Positions 1-12,363 of a DNA stretch of 64,000 bases are shown one piece after another. Below the pieces are notes generated by a model. It worked only from the letters and a program-made list of their open reading frames with translations. It did not search any database and was not told where the DNA came from. Within the stretch, counting starts at the first letter, position 1, and each line of letters opens with the position of its first letter. The position numbers and the translations under genes were made by a program. The DNA is from Trichoplax sp. H2 (taxonomy: Eukaryota; Placozoa; Uniplacotomia; Trichoplacea): NCBI GenBank assembly GCA_003344405.1, contig NOWV01000048.1:1-64000 (forward strand), given 5' to 3'.

Positions 1-38
1 TATAGTATATGTAATAGTGTGCATGCAATGCAAACCAC

Positions 39-240
39 ATGCATTGTGCCTTGTGCAGTAACTCTAACTTTTAAAATCGGCTGATTCAAGAACAGTATGA
101 TTGAAATGTAGCATTGAAACATGGAAATGGTGCCATGCAAACGACAAGTATTATGCATTGTGCAGTAAGTATAACTTACTTAAATCGGTTGATTGAAGAA
201 TACTGTACAGTAGTATGATCAAAATGTAGTACAACAGTGG
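39..240. repeat. Two-copy degenerate tandem repeat, period about 107 nt
   Basis: The block GTGCAGTAACTCTAAC starting at 53 recurs as GTGCAGTAAGTATAAC at 160. In both copies it is followed by AAATCGGyTGATTsAAGAA and then by a variant of AGTATGATyrAAATGTAG. The copies differ by substitutions and small indels, and the second carries an extra ACTGTACAGT palindrome. Confidence 0.65.
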
Positions 241-1339
241 AATTTGTCAATGGTAATATACTGTTCGGTAGTGTGAACCGAGTATCTCCTGCATAAATTG
301 TGAATTTGTACGTAGGTATGATAACATTTTTCTACATTGTGCAATACAGTAGAGTAAAAATATCAACCAAATCCATGAATAAATATTTGGTAGTTCTCAA
401 GTTCCGTTTTCGCTCAAGTGCAAAATAAACATTGTCGCAGGTAAGCATAGCGTCAACTCAGTTGAATGTCTATCATCAAGCACTCATCATCCGTACCTAT
501 TGGATACTGGCGTCGATGGCATACAAGGTGATTATATAATTTATTTGGACGTGTCTACGGAGTCACTTATTTGATTGTAATTTACGCAGTTTTGTTGTTC
601 TTGATAGCGTTTCTAACGTTTTATTACTCTCTACTTTATGATGAAATGAAACTATTTTACGTGTTGGTTGTATAATTTTGTTTGGCATTGAGAAGATTGA
701 GTCGAGTGAAATGTTGACTGAGCTTGGCACTGCCATGTTTTGCATGAAAACAAACTAACTGGTCGAGCATTGCTGTCTTTGAGTTGAGCTACGATTCATA
801 CAGTACTCCTACTTTGCAATGGATAGTCCAAATTATGATGATTTTGTTATTCAATTAAGTCTTCTCTACCCATTGGTAGTCTATCTAATCTTTTTATCAT
901 GAATTATCAAGGAATAACTTACCAAGAAAAAGAATTTCACTGGTAAACAATCTTCAAGTTGCTCAGTGAAATGGAGGATTGACAAGATAGGCAACTAGTG
1001 ACTTACTGTACATCCAACTATAGTACACAGGATTAGCATGGAGTACATATAGTACACTACAATAAGGATAAGTACAAGAGTTTGGCCTTGTTTCATTTCG
1101 GTACCGAACACTGACTGACAGGACGCTGGACAGTGGACAGGCTTCGAAGGGTTAAAAGGTAATGGAGCCATATTGAATGAACCAATCAAAAGAGAATCAA
1201 TCGATCATGACCATGACGTGATGGAGTTATCCAATGAGATGCTAGAATCCTTCCTTATTATTCGCAATTGGAGTGACTCGACCAGTACCAGACGACATGA
1301 GGGCCCGGCTCACTTTCATCACAGACTGTCAATAAAGGT

Positions 1340-1910
1340 ACACTGTGTACAGTACAATCGTGTGTAAAAAGTTTAAGTACTGTCAATTAAATTTAGTACT
1401 GTACTGTGAAATGCGCATGAGCTAACCCAGCTAACGAACTGTAAAACGCTATTAAAAATGAAAGATGTAGTACCTATGTAGAACGACCGGAAAAATGCAC
1501 CGTGCGGTACGTAATCCAACAGATGCTTGTTGTTTCATGCTCACTAAAGTGCTCACTCACTTAGCTATAACTTTTATTACCATACTTTTTACCATCGAGG
1601 TCAAAAATAACTTACCTACACACTGCCCTGTACAGTGTACAGTACATTACAGCACCGTACAATGTACTGTACTGTAATGAATCGTACTGTACAGTACAGT
1701 ATGTACTGTAGCTTACAGTATGTTCTCTACAGTACAAGTAAATATACTGTACACTGTACTGTACACAGTCAAGTTACAATACAGTACAGTGATACATTGT
1801 ACTGTGCTTTCTACAGTATAACCCTTACTCACAGCGTTAAGGTTAACTCGACGCCATTACTACAGTACTCAAGTTAGGCAGCTACCGCGCAGTACTGTAC
1901 TGTATGACCC
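1340..1910. repeat. Cluster of GTAC/ACTGTACAGT palindromes upstream of CYP51
   Basis: Short self-complementary units built from TACTGTAC, GTACAGTAC and ACAGTACAGT recur many times, most densely at 1620-1890. Each unit is nearly its own reverse complement, so open frames on both strands here are by-products. The same units recur near 39420-39925, 42335-43170, 51835-51890 and 62440-62720. Role unknown. Confidence 0.75.
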
Positions 1911-2067
1911 ATTGAAGGTTAAGGCGTTACTCTGTCATACTTCCACTCGTACATTAGGAAACTGCAGCACTCGGGTGAGAAATTTGAAAAGTTGGACGTG
2001 ACTGCTATCCTCCAGTTGGACACCAGGCGTGGTAAATAGTGATTGTACCTTTCAAAGTGGAAGAAAA

Positions 2068-5000
2068 ATGGCGCTAGGCGATCTTGGATATCAACTAATC
2101 AATCATGCTAGGACATTTATCGACGGCTATGGCAACAGCACGCTTGTTCTGTTGGCAACTACGATCGTTTTAGCTATTCTTTTGGCCTACAAGCAGGTCA
2201 AATCGTCAGTAGCAACAAGAGGCATGGTATGACAGCAGAACATACATAGTAGCATATGATACATTTTCCAATCATGTTGAATAAGTTAAGATATTCAATA
2301 AATTCAGCGATATCATCCAATGATACAGAGTAGATGATACAATCACTAGCATCCATTAGCCTACGTCAAAGTAACTACTTACAGCATAGACTGATTTTAC
2401 AGCTACTACTGTATACTCATCACTTGCTACAATTGTGCTCAATGATATTGCATGGACTAGAGAATGAAACTTGATGACGTATCCAAGTCAATGATTCAGT
2501 TTATGTTATTCTTCAACTTGTTCTCCAATCGATTGCTTGCCCATTACTGCTACTGCTACTACTACTAATGACCAAAGTATTCGTTCCTCCTGATTTATTT
2601 ATAATTCTAAATATTGTTCTCATGATGTAGAATCTACCACCACACATACCATCCAGTATACCATTTCTTGGTTGCTCAATAGAATTCTCCAAAAATCCTA
2701 TTCTCTTCTTGCAAAATGCTCACAAGAAGGTAAGCAATGCTGGAATAATATCTTATCATACATCTCTCATAAGTTCAAGTTAATGATTGTATACCGCTAC
2801 TCCACTATTACAATATGAAAAGAGTCAAATGTTCAATTTACAATATTTGATCTTTCATATACTCATACTGGAGTGAGAAGGGTAAAGCAGAAACTTCTAA
2901 GACATTAGAATAATACTTATGGATTAGTCTTACATGTCCCTGGGTAAAGTATACTAATTATCCAATATTCTCTTTCCAAATACTAGTACACGCATTGTAT
3001 AACGGTATACAACACTGCATGACACTATTCAAATTGATTATTGAAAAGCATTTGAAAGTCAGATGCAAAAAATTACTAATAACTTTTACATGATAAAGTA
3101 TGTAAAGCTAGCTGCTTGAAAGGATTACCGTTTGTGAAATGATCAAGTGTGTTATTGCAGCATCGTAGTTATAAACTGTTGCCGCTATGACGATGATCTT
3201 ATTAACCTTATCTATGCCACTTGTCTTATCTCCCCATATATACTCCATATTCGCATGACGTAAAAGTACGGGGAAGTATTCAGTTTTACTATGGTTGGCA
3301 GCACGTTTACGTACCTAGTTGGATCAGAGGCCAGTTCACTCTTTTTTAATTCCAAGAATGAAGATTTAAACGCTGAAGACGTATATTCACAACTCACTAC
3401 CCCGGTATTTGGGAAAGGCGTAGCTTACGACGTTCCACATAAGGTATCCGTAAGAAGAATGATGCAAACTGTGATACTTTGTGTCAGATATATTATTGGA
3501 CATTTCTCACAATTCTGCATACCTTGGCCAACAACGTTTTTGATAATATAATCAATAATTGATTGAGAATCTAGTAATTAAAAGAAGTCAACATGTTTGA
3601 TCCAAACTTTTGTCTAGGTGTTTCTTGAACAGAAAAAAATGTTCAAGACTGGACTTACCATTGCCAGATTTCAAAATTACGTACCTATGATCGAAGAAGA
3701 AACTCGTGAATATTTCAAACGATGGGGAAATGAAGGAGAAAAAGGTATAGCATTATAACTATGTCCAATCTTTTGTTAACTACTAAACTATATAAAGTAA
3801 TAGAACCTTCTATCTGCTGTATTATCGATGTGTATATTCCTATTGCTTAAGGTAATCAAATAGAAATAGTTACCTTGTGCTCTTCTTTATTTTAGATTTA
3901 TTTGTTGCTCTTTCGGAGTTAATTATTATGACGGCTAGTCGCTGCTTGCATGGTAAGTACAACAAATAGATTTCAATGTACATTATGGAATGATATAACA
4001 TCAATGCTTCTCTTCCTGGTAATCGTATTGCACAATACATTTATTAAAAAGAAATTATCATATTCTAGGCAAAGAAATTAGGTCTTTACTGGATGAGAGA
4101 ATTGCCCAACTCTATGCTGATTTAGATGGCGGCTTCACGCAGTTAGCCTGGCTTTTACCAGGTTGGATCCCCTTTCCGAGCTTCATGTATGTATCAATGA
4201 TGATTTGATATACCGGCAGAGAGATATAATTATAATACAATTAAAAATAATAAGACAAAACGTAATTACTTCATAACCATTTACAGTAAACGCGATAATG
4301 CCAACAAAGAAATGAAGAGAATTTTCCGCTCGGTAAATTGTATTAGATAGCGATGAATCAACATTAAATTTTGAATGTCATTCGATGGACAGGATGTATT
4401 TAATTTTTCTTGTATACAAATGTAATAGGTTATTACAAATAGGATTAAGGAACAAAAATATGAAGATGACATGTTGAACACCTTGATAGAATCTAGTTAC
4501 AGGTTACCATTGAGTAGAGTTGATTAATAGAGAATAACATTCGTTAATGTAATACATTAGTGCTCGAGTACTTTAGCATGATAAAACGAGTTTTAAAATT
4601 GATCAATAGAATAATTTGGATATTAACTATGATATTATTATTTAATTCTATTTGTAGGAGCGGTCGCAAACTAACTGAAGACGAAATTGCTGGTATGCTT
4701 ATTGCATTGTTATTGGCTGGCCAACATACATCCTCAACAACAAGTTCATGGCTAGGCTTTTTCATTTCTAAAGATAAAAAGTGGCAGGTCGGCTGTAGAC
4801 TTAATGCGATGCAATGACATCACGCATATAATTTCAAATCTTGTTGGAAATTTGTTATTAGCGACAGTTATTTGATGTGCATTAATTAATCATTCGATCG
4901 GATCGGACTTTATTTATGACACAGGATAGATTGATTGAGGAACAGCACGAAGTTTTTGGAGATGACGACGATTTGGAACCTTTATCTTATGAGAAGGTTT

Positions 5001-5990
5001 GACGTTGAACGTATTATCGAAATAGTTCTAATTTACGCGCACTAACAAAACTATAGTAGATAGAATTCAGGTTAGAATTGAATAACATGGCTCTTGGAAT
5101 ATTCCTGAGCGCACTTCTACGTTGATATATCGCTATAATAAATATACTGTAATGCAGAAATAATTGCCGTTTCAAAAGTTTGGAGCTTTATCATTCGTCT
5201 CGTTCTTGCACTTATGATTGTTGATGGCAAATTTTGATTTCGCGTTGATATTAAACGTATTTCTTATTTCATTGTAGTTGAAAGAATTAAAGCATCTAGA
5301 TCGTACTCTCAAGGAGACTCTACGTCTTCGCCCACCCATCATGACAATGATGAGAATGGCTAAAACACCGCAGGTGCGAATTTATACTAATTGTACGTTG
5401 TATATCTGTTATGTGTCTCTAAGTCTTATTAAATAACAACTAGAGTATCTCAGTATACTATTAATAATAAAAATAGAAAGTTAAAGGTTACACGATACCA
5501 ACTGGGCATCAGATATGTGTATCTCCAACCGTGAATCAAAGATTATACTCGGTGTGGAAAGACGGTGAAACTTTCAATCCTGACCGGTACGTAATTTAAT
5601 TTATTTTTAACAAATAGTATGAATAAAACACTCGTATTTAAATTTTGTCTATTGTCGGTTAAATCGAAATAGATTTGCTGAAGAAGGTCTTGATAACAGT
5701 GAAAAATTTTCATATGTACCTTTTGGAGCAGGTAAAGCCATTAAAATGATTATACATTTTGTGATATAATCGATGTTAGAGATTAAGTGCTTATTATAAT
5801 CGCACATATAGGTCGACATAGATGCATTGGCGAATTTTTCGCTTACGTCCAAATAAAAACTATCTGGTCGGTTTTAATCCGAACTTACGAATTAGATTTG
5901 GTAGACAATTACTTTCCAGAAGTGAATTTTACGACCATGATTCATACACCAAGTCGTCCTTTAATTCGGTATAAGAAGCGTAGTTCATAA
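2068..5990 (+). CDS. CYP51: Lanosterol 14-alpha demethylase (cytochrome P450 family 51)
   Basis: Removes the 14-alpha methyl group of lanosterol or dihydrolanosterol during sterol synthesis on the endoplasmic reticulum, using NADPH-P450 reductase. Fourteen exons join in frame to 500 aa (animal CYP51 is about 500-510): 2068-2226, 2631-2729, 3267-3443, 3618-3744, 3896-3952, 4069-4186, 4287-4332, 4429-4502, 4658-4787, 4925-4996, 5278-5373, 5477-5586, 5673-5731, 5812-5990. Residues about 20-40 form a hydrophobic N-terminal anchor. The I-helix motif [12 protein letters not shown] is in exon 9, the ExxR motif (KETLRLRPP) in exon 11, and the haem-cysteine motif [12 protein letters not shown] spans exons 13-14. 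The CYP51 B-C loop block [18 protein letters not shown] is in exon 3. The start is the ATG that keeps the anchor at the usual distance from the proline-rich hinge (LPPHIPS). All key P450 residues are present, so it should be active. Confidence 0.95.
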
Positions 5991-7638
5991 GTTATTTGTT
6001 TGGAATAACTTTCTCACTTGTTTGTTTCAATTGTGAACTTGTCATTTATATCGTGATTTCTTTGTTAACTCACAATTCAACTGAATTTTAACTATAACAT
6101 TCTATTAAATTATGATTTTAAGGAGATTACGCAGCAATATTTACCCAGTTTATGCAGACTTGCTGTAGTTTACATCTGTACAACAATAGTAGGGCTTAGT
6201 TAATGTGAACTTACTATGCCATAAATTTATTATCTTGCTCATGTACAAATACGTAAACCTAGGGTAATTGGCTTATGCAAGTTTGCATTCTAAGGTCGAT
6301 TTGTAGTTTTCATCGAATAATTTTGAATTTGCATTGTGTGAAATTTTATTCAAAATCTAAGGTTAACTATCGCTAACTTAAAGAAAGATTTTTGCGACTG
6401 CATGCGATAATACTCGCATAGTTTGTAATAAAAGAAACTTTAATCAGGTATGATGGTATTACGCACTTGCTCGTATATGCTGTCGGGAGAAATTAAGAAT
6501 AAACTGGCTATTAGCTTTGTTTGCGTGTGAAATGTAGCGATGTTGAAATTAAACCTTTTCTCCTTGTTTATATTTGCACAATGCACAGTATACAGTATAC
6601 TGTATAAACCAGTCTTAAGGCTGAAAACGTTCATAGGAAAGCCTTTAATACCGTATACGACGTATGTGTACGTACTGTATTATGTAATAAACACGAGTAT
6701 ACGCGTATAGCATACCTACTCTGCAAACAGAATGCAGAGTTTTCCATGTAAAGACCCCATTTAAAAGAATTTATTTTAATCCTGTCTAACGTACGGCATG
6801 CGAATATGCTGTATGAGTCATATTAGTTTATAATGATCCGATTTCGTAGCAACTCGAGATCTGTTCACTTATTACGTTAAATACCTGCCGCAGAGAAGTA
6901 CTGTAGAAGCTTAAGGGTATACAGACCAATAAAAATCATAACGCTACTACTACCGAACAACTTGAGAAGTGAATATTCGATAATTATGCGATCATTTATG
7001 ATTGTACGCAGTAAAACTGAGTAGTCGGGATTGTAAACAACCTAAATAATTGCTTAAAACCATACAGGTATTACCAGAGTTACGTCCATTAATTAATTAA
7101 TTATAATTATCGAGAGATCCGCGATACTTGGCTCTCCAACACTTAGCGCCTAATGCGCACGCGTCATCGGTTGCCATGGCACAACTTTTTGAACACTATG
7201 TCTAGCAGAAGCAAAATGCACAAGTTTGTAGAGAGATCAAGTTAAGGAAATGTATGTAGTTTATACTATAGCAATTTTATAGATGTTATAAACCGTTTAA
7301 TTCATCATAGTATTTGCGTATTCAATATTAAGTATACGGTTTGGAACACACACCGAATCTTTGTCAGTTGATATTGAAGTTTGAAGAGTGGAAGATTTCG
7401 TAGGCGATCGATGTCTGTATACACTCTTGTATGTATGTCGTATTGGAAATAGCTATAGTAGAATGAACATATTTCATTATGAGCTACGCTTGTAGTATTG
7501 CAACAAGATAAGTGTAATGCGGTGATATTTAGCTACTACTATAAGTCAGGTAATTCTTTTACACTATAGTAAACTGATATGATATTAAAGTACAAGTAGC
7601 AAATAATACACTGTTGGTAAGAATATCCATAACCTAAG
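5991..7638. other. Intergenic DNA between CYP51 and the dynein-like gene
   Basis: No exon recognised. An AATAAA at 6427-6432 is a possible polyadenylation signal for CYP51, about 440 nt past its stop. A small ACAGTATACAGTATACTGT patch lies near 6585-6605. The right end must contain the promoter of the dynein-like gene. Confidence 0.5.
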
Positions 7639-10600
7639 ATGGAGACATCAAAATCACCCATCGAACATTCAACTGCTTTAAAGTTTATAAGTGATTACAA
7701 AAAGGCTGTTGATGACGAAACAGTTGACAGCTTTCAATATAACGCGTCTGCACTGATCGATCTAGCCAAGGATAAGCAGGAATTATTTGAGGAGGATATC
7801 GCCATTATACGAGAACATTTGACGCGACTATTCGTTACTGTCCTCGGAGAAGAAAGGTAATCTTGACTTTTTCCGACCTTTGAATCATTCTAATAAGATT
7901 AATACTGTACTGTATACACAGAAAATGATCTAAATTGGTCAGTTAATTAGATGCAATTTATTATCGATAAAGGGCATAATCTAGTAATAAATTTCATCCG
8001 TTAACCCCATTGCCAATTTATTAATTATGATATCTCTATGCACAATTATTTGACACTGATGTATAACCTAGCAACGAGTGGCAGTGGTCGAGACTCTATG
8101 AGGTATTAGAATCATTACAGCCATGGAGTTCATCAATCATTAGCCATCAGGTGAGGGTAGCAATGTTGATCGTTTAAAAACCATGACTTGCGTGAATATT
8201 AACAACTAGAAGTTATACTTTAATAGGAAATTGTTTACATTTTTAAGTCTGTTAATTTTTTACCAATTAATCGTTTTGTATAAGCATAAAGTAGTTAATG
8301 TAACATTTAGCATTAAGTATGATAAATTTCGCTTTTACTGTGGTAGATAACATACTATATCAATCGCATCAATCGACATATCATAACGAATCCGAGTACT
8401 CCATGTGCAACATCAATATCAGATATCATCAAAGCTTTCAATTCGGTAACTATTACATTGCTTATGAATTATTTCGTCTCTGTTTACTCTAACTATACAA
8501 TTTTATCGTTATCTTTACAGTCAAAGGATACAACTAGCAATAATAAAATTACTTCAGCTGTAAATGGCTCGAAGCAGACTGAGAACGTAACCGAGAATGC
8601 ATCAAAAAGCCCAAGATTAAATAAACAAATCCCCGCAAGAAATCCATTAAAAGAAGAAGATAATCCCTATGTGCTAAAAATTAGGGTATGAATATTTTCA
8701 TAAATTACAATATCATACATACATAGTCAGTAATTGTTATGATGTGCCAAAAGTCTTACAAAATAAATCTATATACAAGGATAATCAAAGCTATATTCCG
8801 GATGATGAGTTAAAATTTAGAGACATCAATGAATCTCTTCCTGTAGTGCTCCAAGAAATATCTCAACGTAAGCTTAAATCTAGCAGACTAACACATAAAA
8901 AATAATGCATTCCACATGTACCATCATTGCTTACTAAGGGCCAATAATAATACCATTTTAGGTGAATCTGCATGGCCAAATCCTGTAGGAGCAACTATTG
9001 CTGCCATGAAATTAAATTTACCAGATCATGTAAGTAATCAATATGTTCAATCCTAACCAAAGATTCTATCTTATAGACAAATGTGATGTATTAAGAACTA
9101 AACTGTTGTTTTCTATATATTTAAGGTCAAGGAAACCGGTGAAAAAGCTGACTCTATTGACCGTGGCAGTAAAGATAATTTGATAAGCATTTCAATAAGG
9201 TAAATCAATACATACGTATTAACTGATAGCATTTCAAAATAATTTTAAAACATTTTATTTAAATTTTAGTCCAAGAACAAAGAAAATTTTAAAAGACAGC
9301 CGTGCAGAAGAGCTTAAGGTTTGCTTTGTGCTCACTTATCCTAAAATATGTTGTGGAATAGAGTAGCAAATTTCAACATATTTCTGAATATTCTTACGTA
9401 GATAAATACCGAGATTAAAACCGGCTGGGATATTCTTAAGTTATTTGCAGCTGGAAGACATACCGGTAATCTATATATCTGTATATTTGGCCATAAAGAA
9501 TGAAAATTCTTATGATCAGATAAATAATGCTGCTGTTATATTTCAAACTTTATATAGGTCGTTTACAGTTTGCCTATTTAAATTTTGATGACAGTACGAA
9601 AGATTTCAGACCTTATGATTTAGTAGCGGTACCAAAAAATAAGGTAACGCATTTTTACGTAATAAATATTTACGTTAAAGTATTCTAATTGTCTCTTTTA
9701 AATTGATAATGTTTAGCATATAGCAATATTTAATTTTACTAAATAATGATGAAAACGTTATGTACTTTTATTTACGAAACCAATAAAACTACGAAATGGA
9801 AGATAAATCCTGAGCATTTCGTTATGTCATGCTATGGTGTTCTACACGTTTATCCGGATCAATCTGCAGGTTTCACTAATTTCTAATTACTCATATAATC
9901 TTATATAAAAGCTTTTTCAGGCGTCCAAAGTGATATAAACAATAATTTTTTTCTTGACTTAATAACTTGTTGCTTTATTTACTTTATTTTACCGACAGAA
10001 TCATTAACTTTAGATGAATGGCAAAAAGAAGCAACTATATTTAATGCTATAACTAAAATATTCTTTTTTCGAAATTTTCTACTCCGGAAACTGTTTCTTA
10101 GGTCAGTATCGTAACATTTCATCTCAAACACCTTCATCTTAGTAGCTATGTGATAATTATTTGCGCTTTCTGTTATAAATACGAGTATATCGGTCATTTT
10201 TAAGACATATTCCATACCTCATGATATTAGTTATGTTTTATAATCATTTTAATAAATAAAATAGTAATGATAATCAGTAAATCAAATGTAGATTCAGGTC
10301 TTACGTCCGACAACATTACTTATCAAGAATTTTATGTACCACGAATCTGAAGAAAAGTATTTATTATATTACACTTGTTGATTATATGATATGACTATAA
10401 ACTAAAAGAATCATCGAAGATTACATTAGCATAACAAATATTTCTCAGTAAATTAACATGACAGTTGCATTTGTAGTACAAATGGAGAAATGGAAACCTT
10501 TCATTATATAACACTTGTTGATTATACAACATGATTATAGAACCCAAAATCATGGGTGATTACAATAGCACGTTAAATTTTATTCAGTAAATTAATTTGT

Positions 10601-12363
10601 CACTCGCATTTGTATTAACTTATAAATGTGGCAGTGGAAGAATTATTCGTATGGAATCAAATATTAAATGGATAGACGTTAGTTTAATATAACCTGGTTT
10701 ACGATAATTACATGCGAATTCCTAATTCTGATACTTTTCTTACAACAGATGGAGAAGAAATTCAAAGTATTCCCAGTTTTATAAAACTCGTCAAATCATT
10801 AGTCGCGACCTACTTTTGAATAATAACTCATTTTATTCTGCCATATCCCAGATATCCAGGTATAAAAGAAATTTTTGAAGACTTATGTATTAAACTTTAG
10901 ATGTCTAAGCAAAGGAGGAACAATCTGGTATAACTATGATAACAATTTCTTCTAATCCTTATTTTTTAGTCTGCTTGTAGATCTCGAAACAATCGAATTC
11001 TTACCTTTGGATGAACAGTAAATCTCTTTTATATACGGATTTTTACGAAAGAATTTTATTTGCAGCTATATATATTAACATCCAGTCAATATTTAAATTA
11101 TAGCACTTGCTTTACTTTGGCTGACTTTGTCGAATTTTGTCAAAGAACAAGAGAAAAAGCTGATAAATTTATTCGAAAATTTTTCACGTAAATGCTGAAA
11201 CTTTTGCTAATTACAAAACTACTTTTAATTTTAAGTATAAATAATCTCGGCATTAAATTAAAAAATTTTAAATACTGTATGTATCAAAGGTTGATTGTTT
11301 AGATTAACAAGCAAAAGGTATATAATCTGTATTGAAATTATCTAATAGCTACTTTGCGGCCAATTTATTTCAGGTATTCTCAGAAGATTATGGATAAAAC
11401 TTTTGAGAGCTCATTAGACCGTTTAAAACACTATGAAGCCTTGTGTAAAAAGAAACAGCCAATGTAAGTTGGTTGTCATTTAGCTTAAACTATTTAGAGG
11501 AGATATCTTAGATTACTTTACGCTTTCGTTGTGTAGAACGAAAGAATCGTTGTATATAATGAAACAGAAAGCAGATAAACGGCAGCAAGATCTAGAAGAT
11601 GCAAAAAATGAAGTTCGGTAAGCATTTCATCCTCTTCAATATCTAGTAAGCAACTGATCGTGAAATAATCTCCGCTGCATTGGTAATACATTAAATTATG
11701 CATTCTTCTAGGCGTTTAAGCCATTTAGCTAGCTTAATCGACTATCTAACAATCGAAAGTTTGGTTAAAATGTCTCGTGCCAATATCACCAAGTTTGTTA
11801 CTAAAACATTGAGTGATGAATCGACTAGAAGAGATGCCCTATTTAAAGCTGACTTAGTTTTTAATTCCGAAGGTATGTTATGATATTACAGGATGTTTAT
11901 TATAACTACATAGCTTAGACATGAATACTGAGTGTTATGCTTGTAGTTTTTAACTTTATTACGTGAGCGAAAGAAAATTTGGTGTACTAAAAGTTTAATG
12001 TTATTATCACATACTGTAGATCAGTTGATGCTACAACCGTTTCAGCGCCATTTTAGGAAGATTATCGCATCCATGCTAAACGATATTCCTTCAATCTTGT
12101 GTGAAATGATTAAAACTAGTCAATCTCCTGACGAACCTTTGGTTTTACAAACACTTACTAATTCTAGCAGTTTTATGCAATCACCATTACCAAGAATATC
12201 CAGCGTAATGAATCAGGCTCAGGATACTACAGAAGTAAATGATTTAGAAGAATCACAAAATCAGCAAAATACTAACGCTAAGCGTGGAGTTGCCTTTGCA
12301 CCCACACCATCAAACCAGGGTATGGAGATATTTGCATTTAATACAGAAGATCCGCACTATTAA
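7639..12363 (+). other. Dynein-like gene, N-terminal tail exons
   Basis: Exons read: 7639-7856, 8072-8150, 8347-8445, 8521-8685, about 8752-8869, 8963-9030, 9126-9200, 9271-9318, 9401-9464, 9558-9642, about 9760-9869, 9999-10101, 10749-10858, 10969-11018, 11099-11188, 11374-11462, 11538-11617, 11712-11870, and 12017 to about 12320. The block WKINPEHFVMSCYGVLHV, then FFFRNFLLRKLFLRWRRNSK, is the conserved 'membrane of tail' pattern of axonemal dynein heavy chains. The block DYLTIESLVKMSRANITKFV with FKADLVFNS follows and matches the same family's next tail segment. The last exon may splice out at about 12319, before its stop at 12361. The exon ending at 8685 and the one at about 8752 do not phase cleanly, so a boundary there is uncertain. 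Confidence 0.65.

Larger units (their letters stand above)
1..2067. other. Upstream intergenic DNA with repeats, no gene seen
   Basis: No exon with recognisable protein similarity is visible on either strand. The stretch holds a two-copy degenerate tandem repeat at its left edge and a dense cluster of GTAC palindromes at about 1340-1910, both listed separately. Short open frames here run through the palindromes or lack splice context and protein-like composition. The promoter and 5' UTR of CYP51 should lie at the right end of this stretch. Confidence 0.6.

Noticed and set aside
1495-1877. Two overlapping plus-strand frames upstream of CYP51
   Set aside because: Same palindrome translation artefact, with no splice context.
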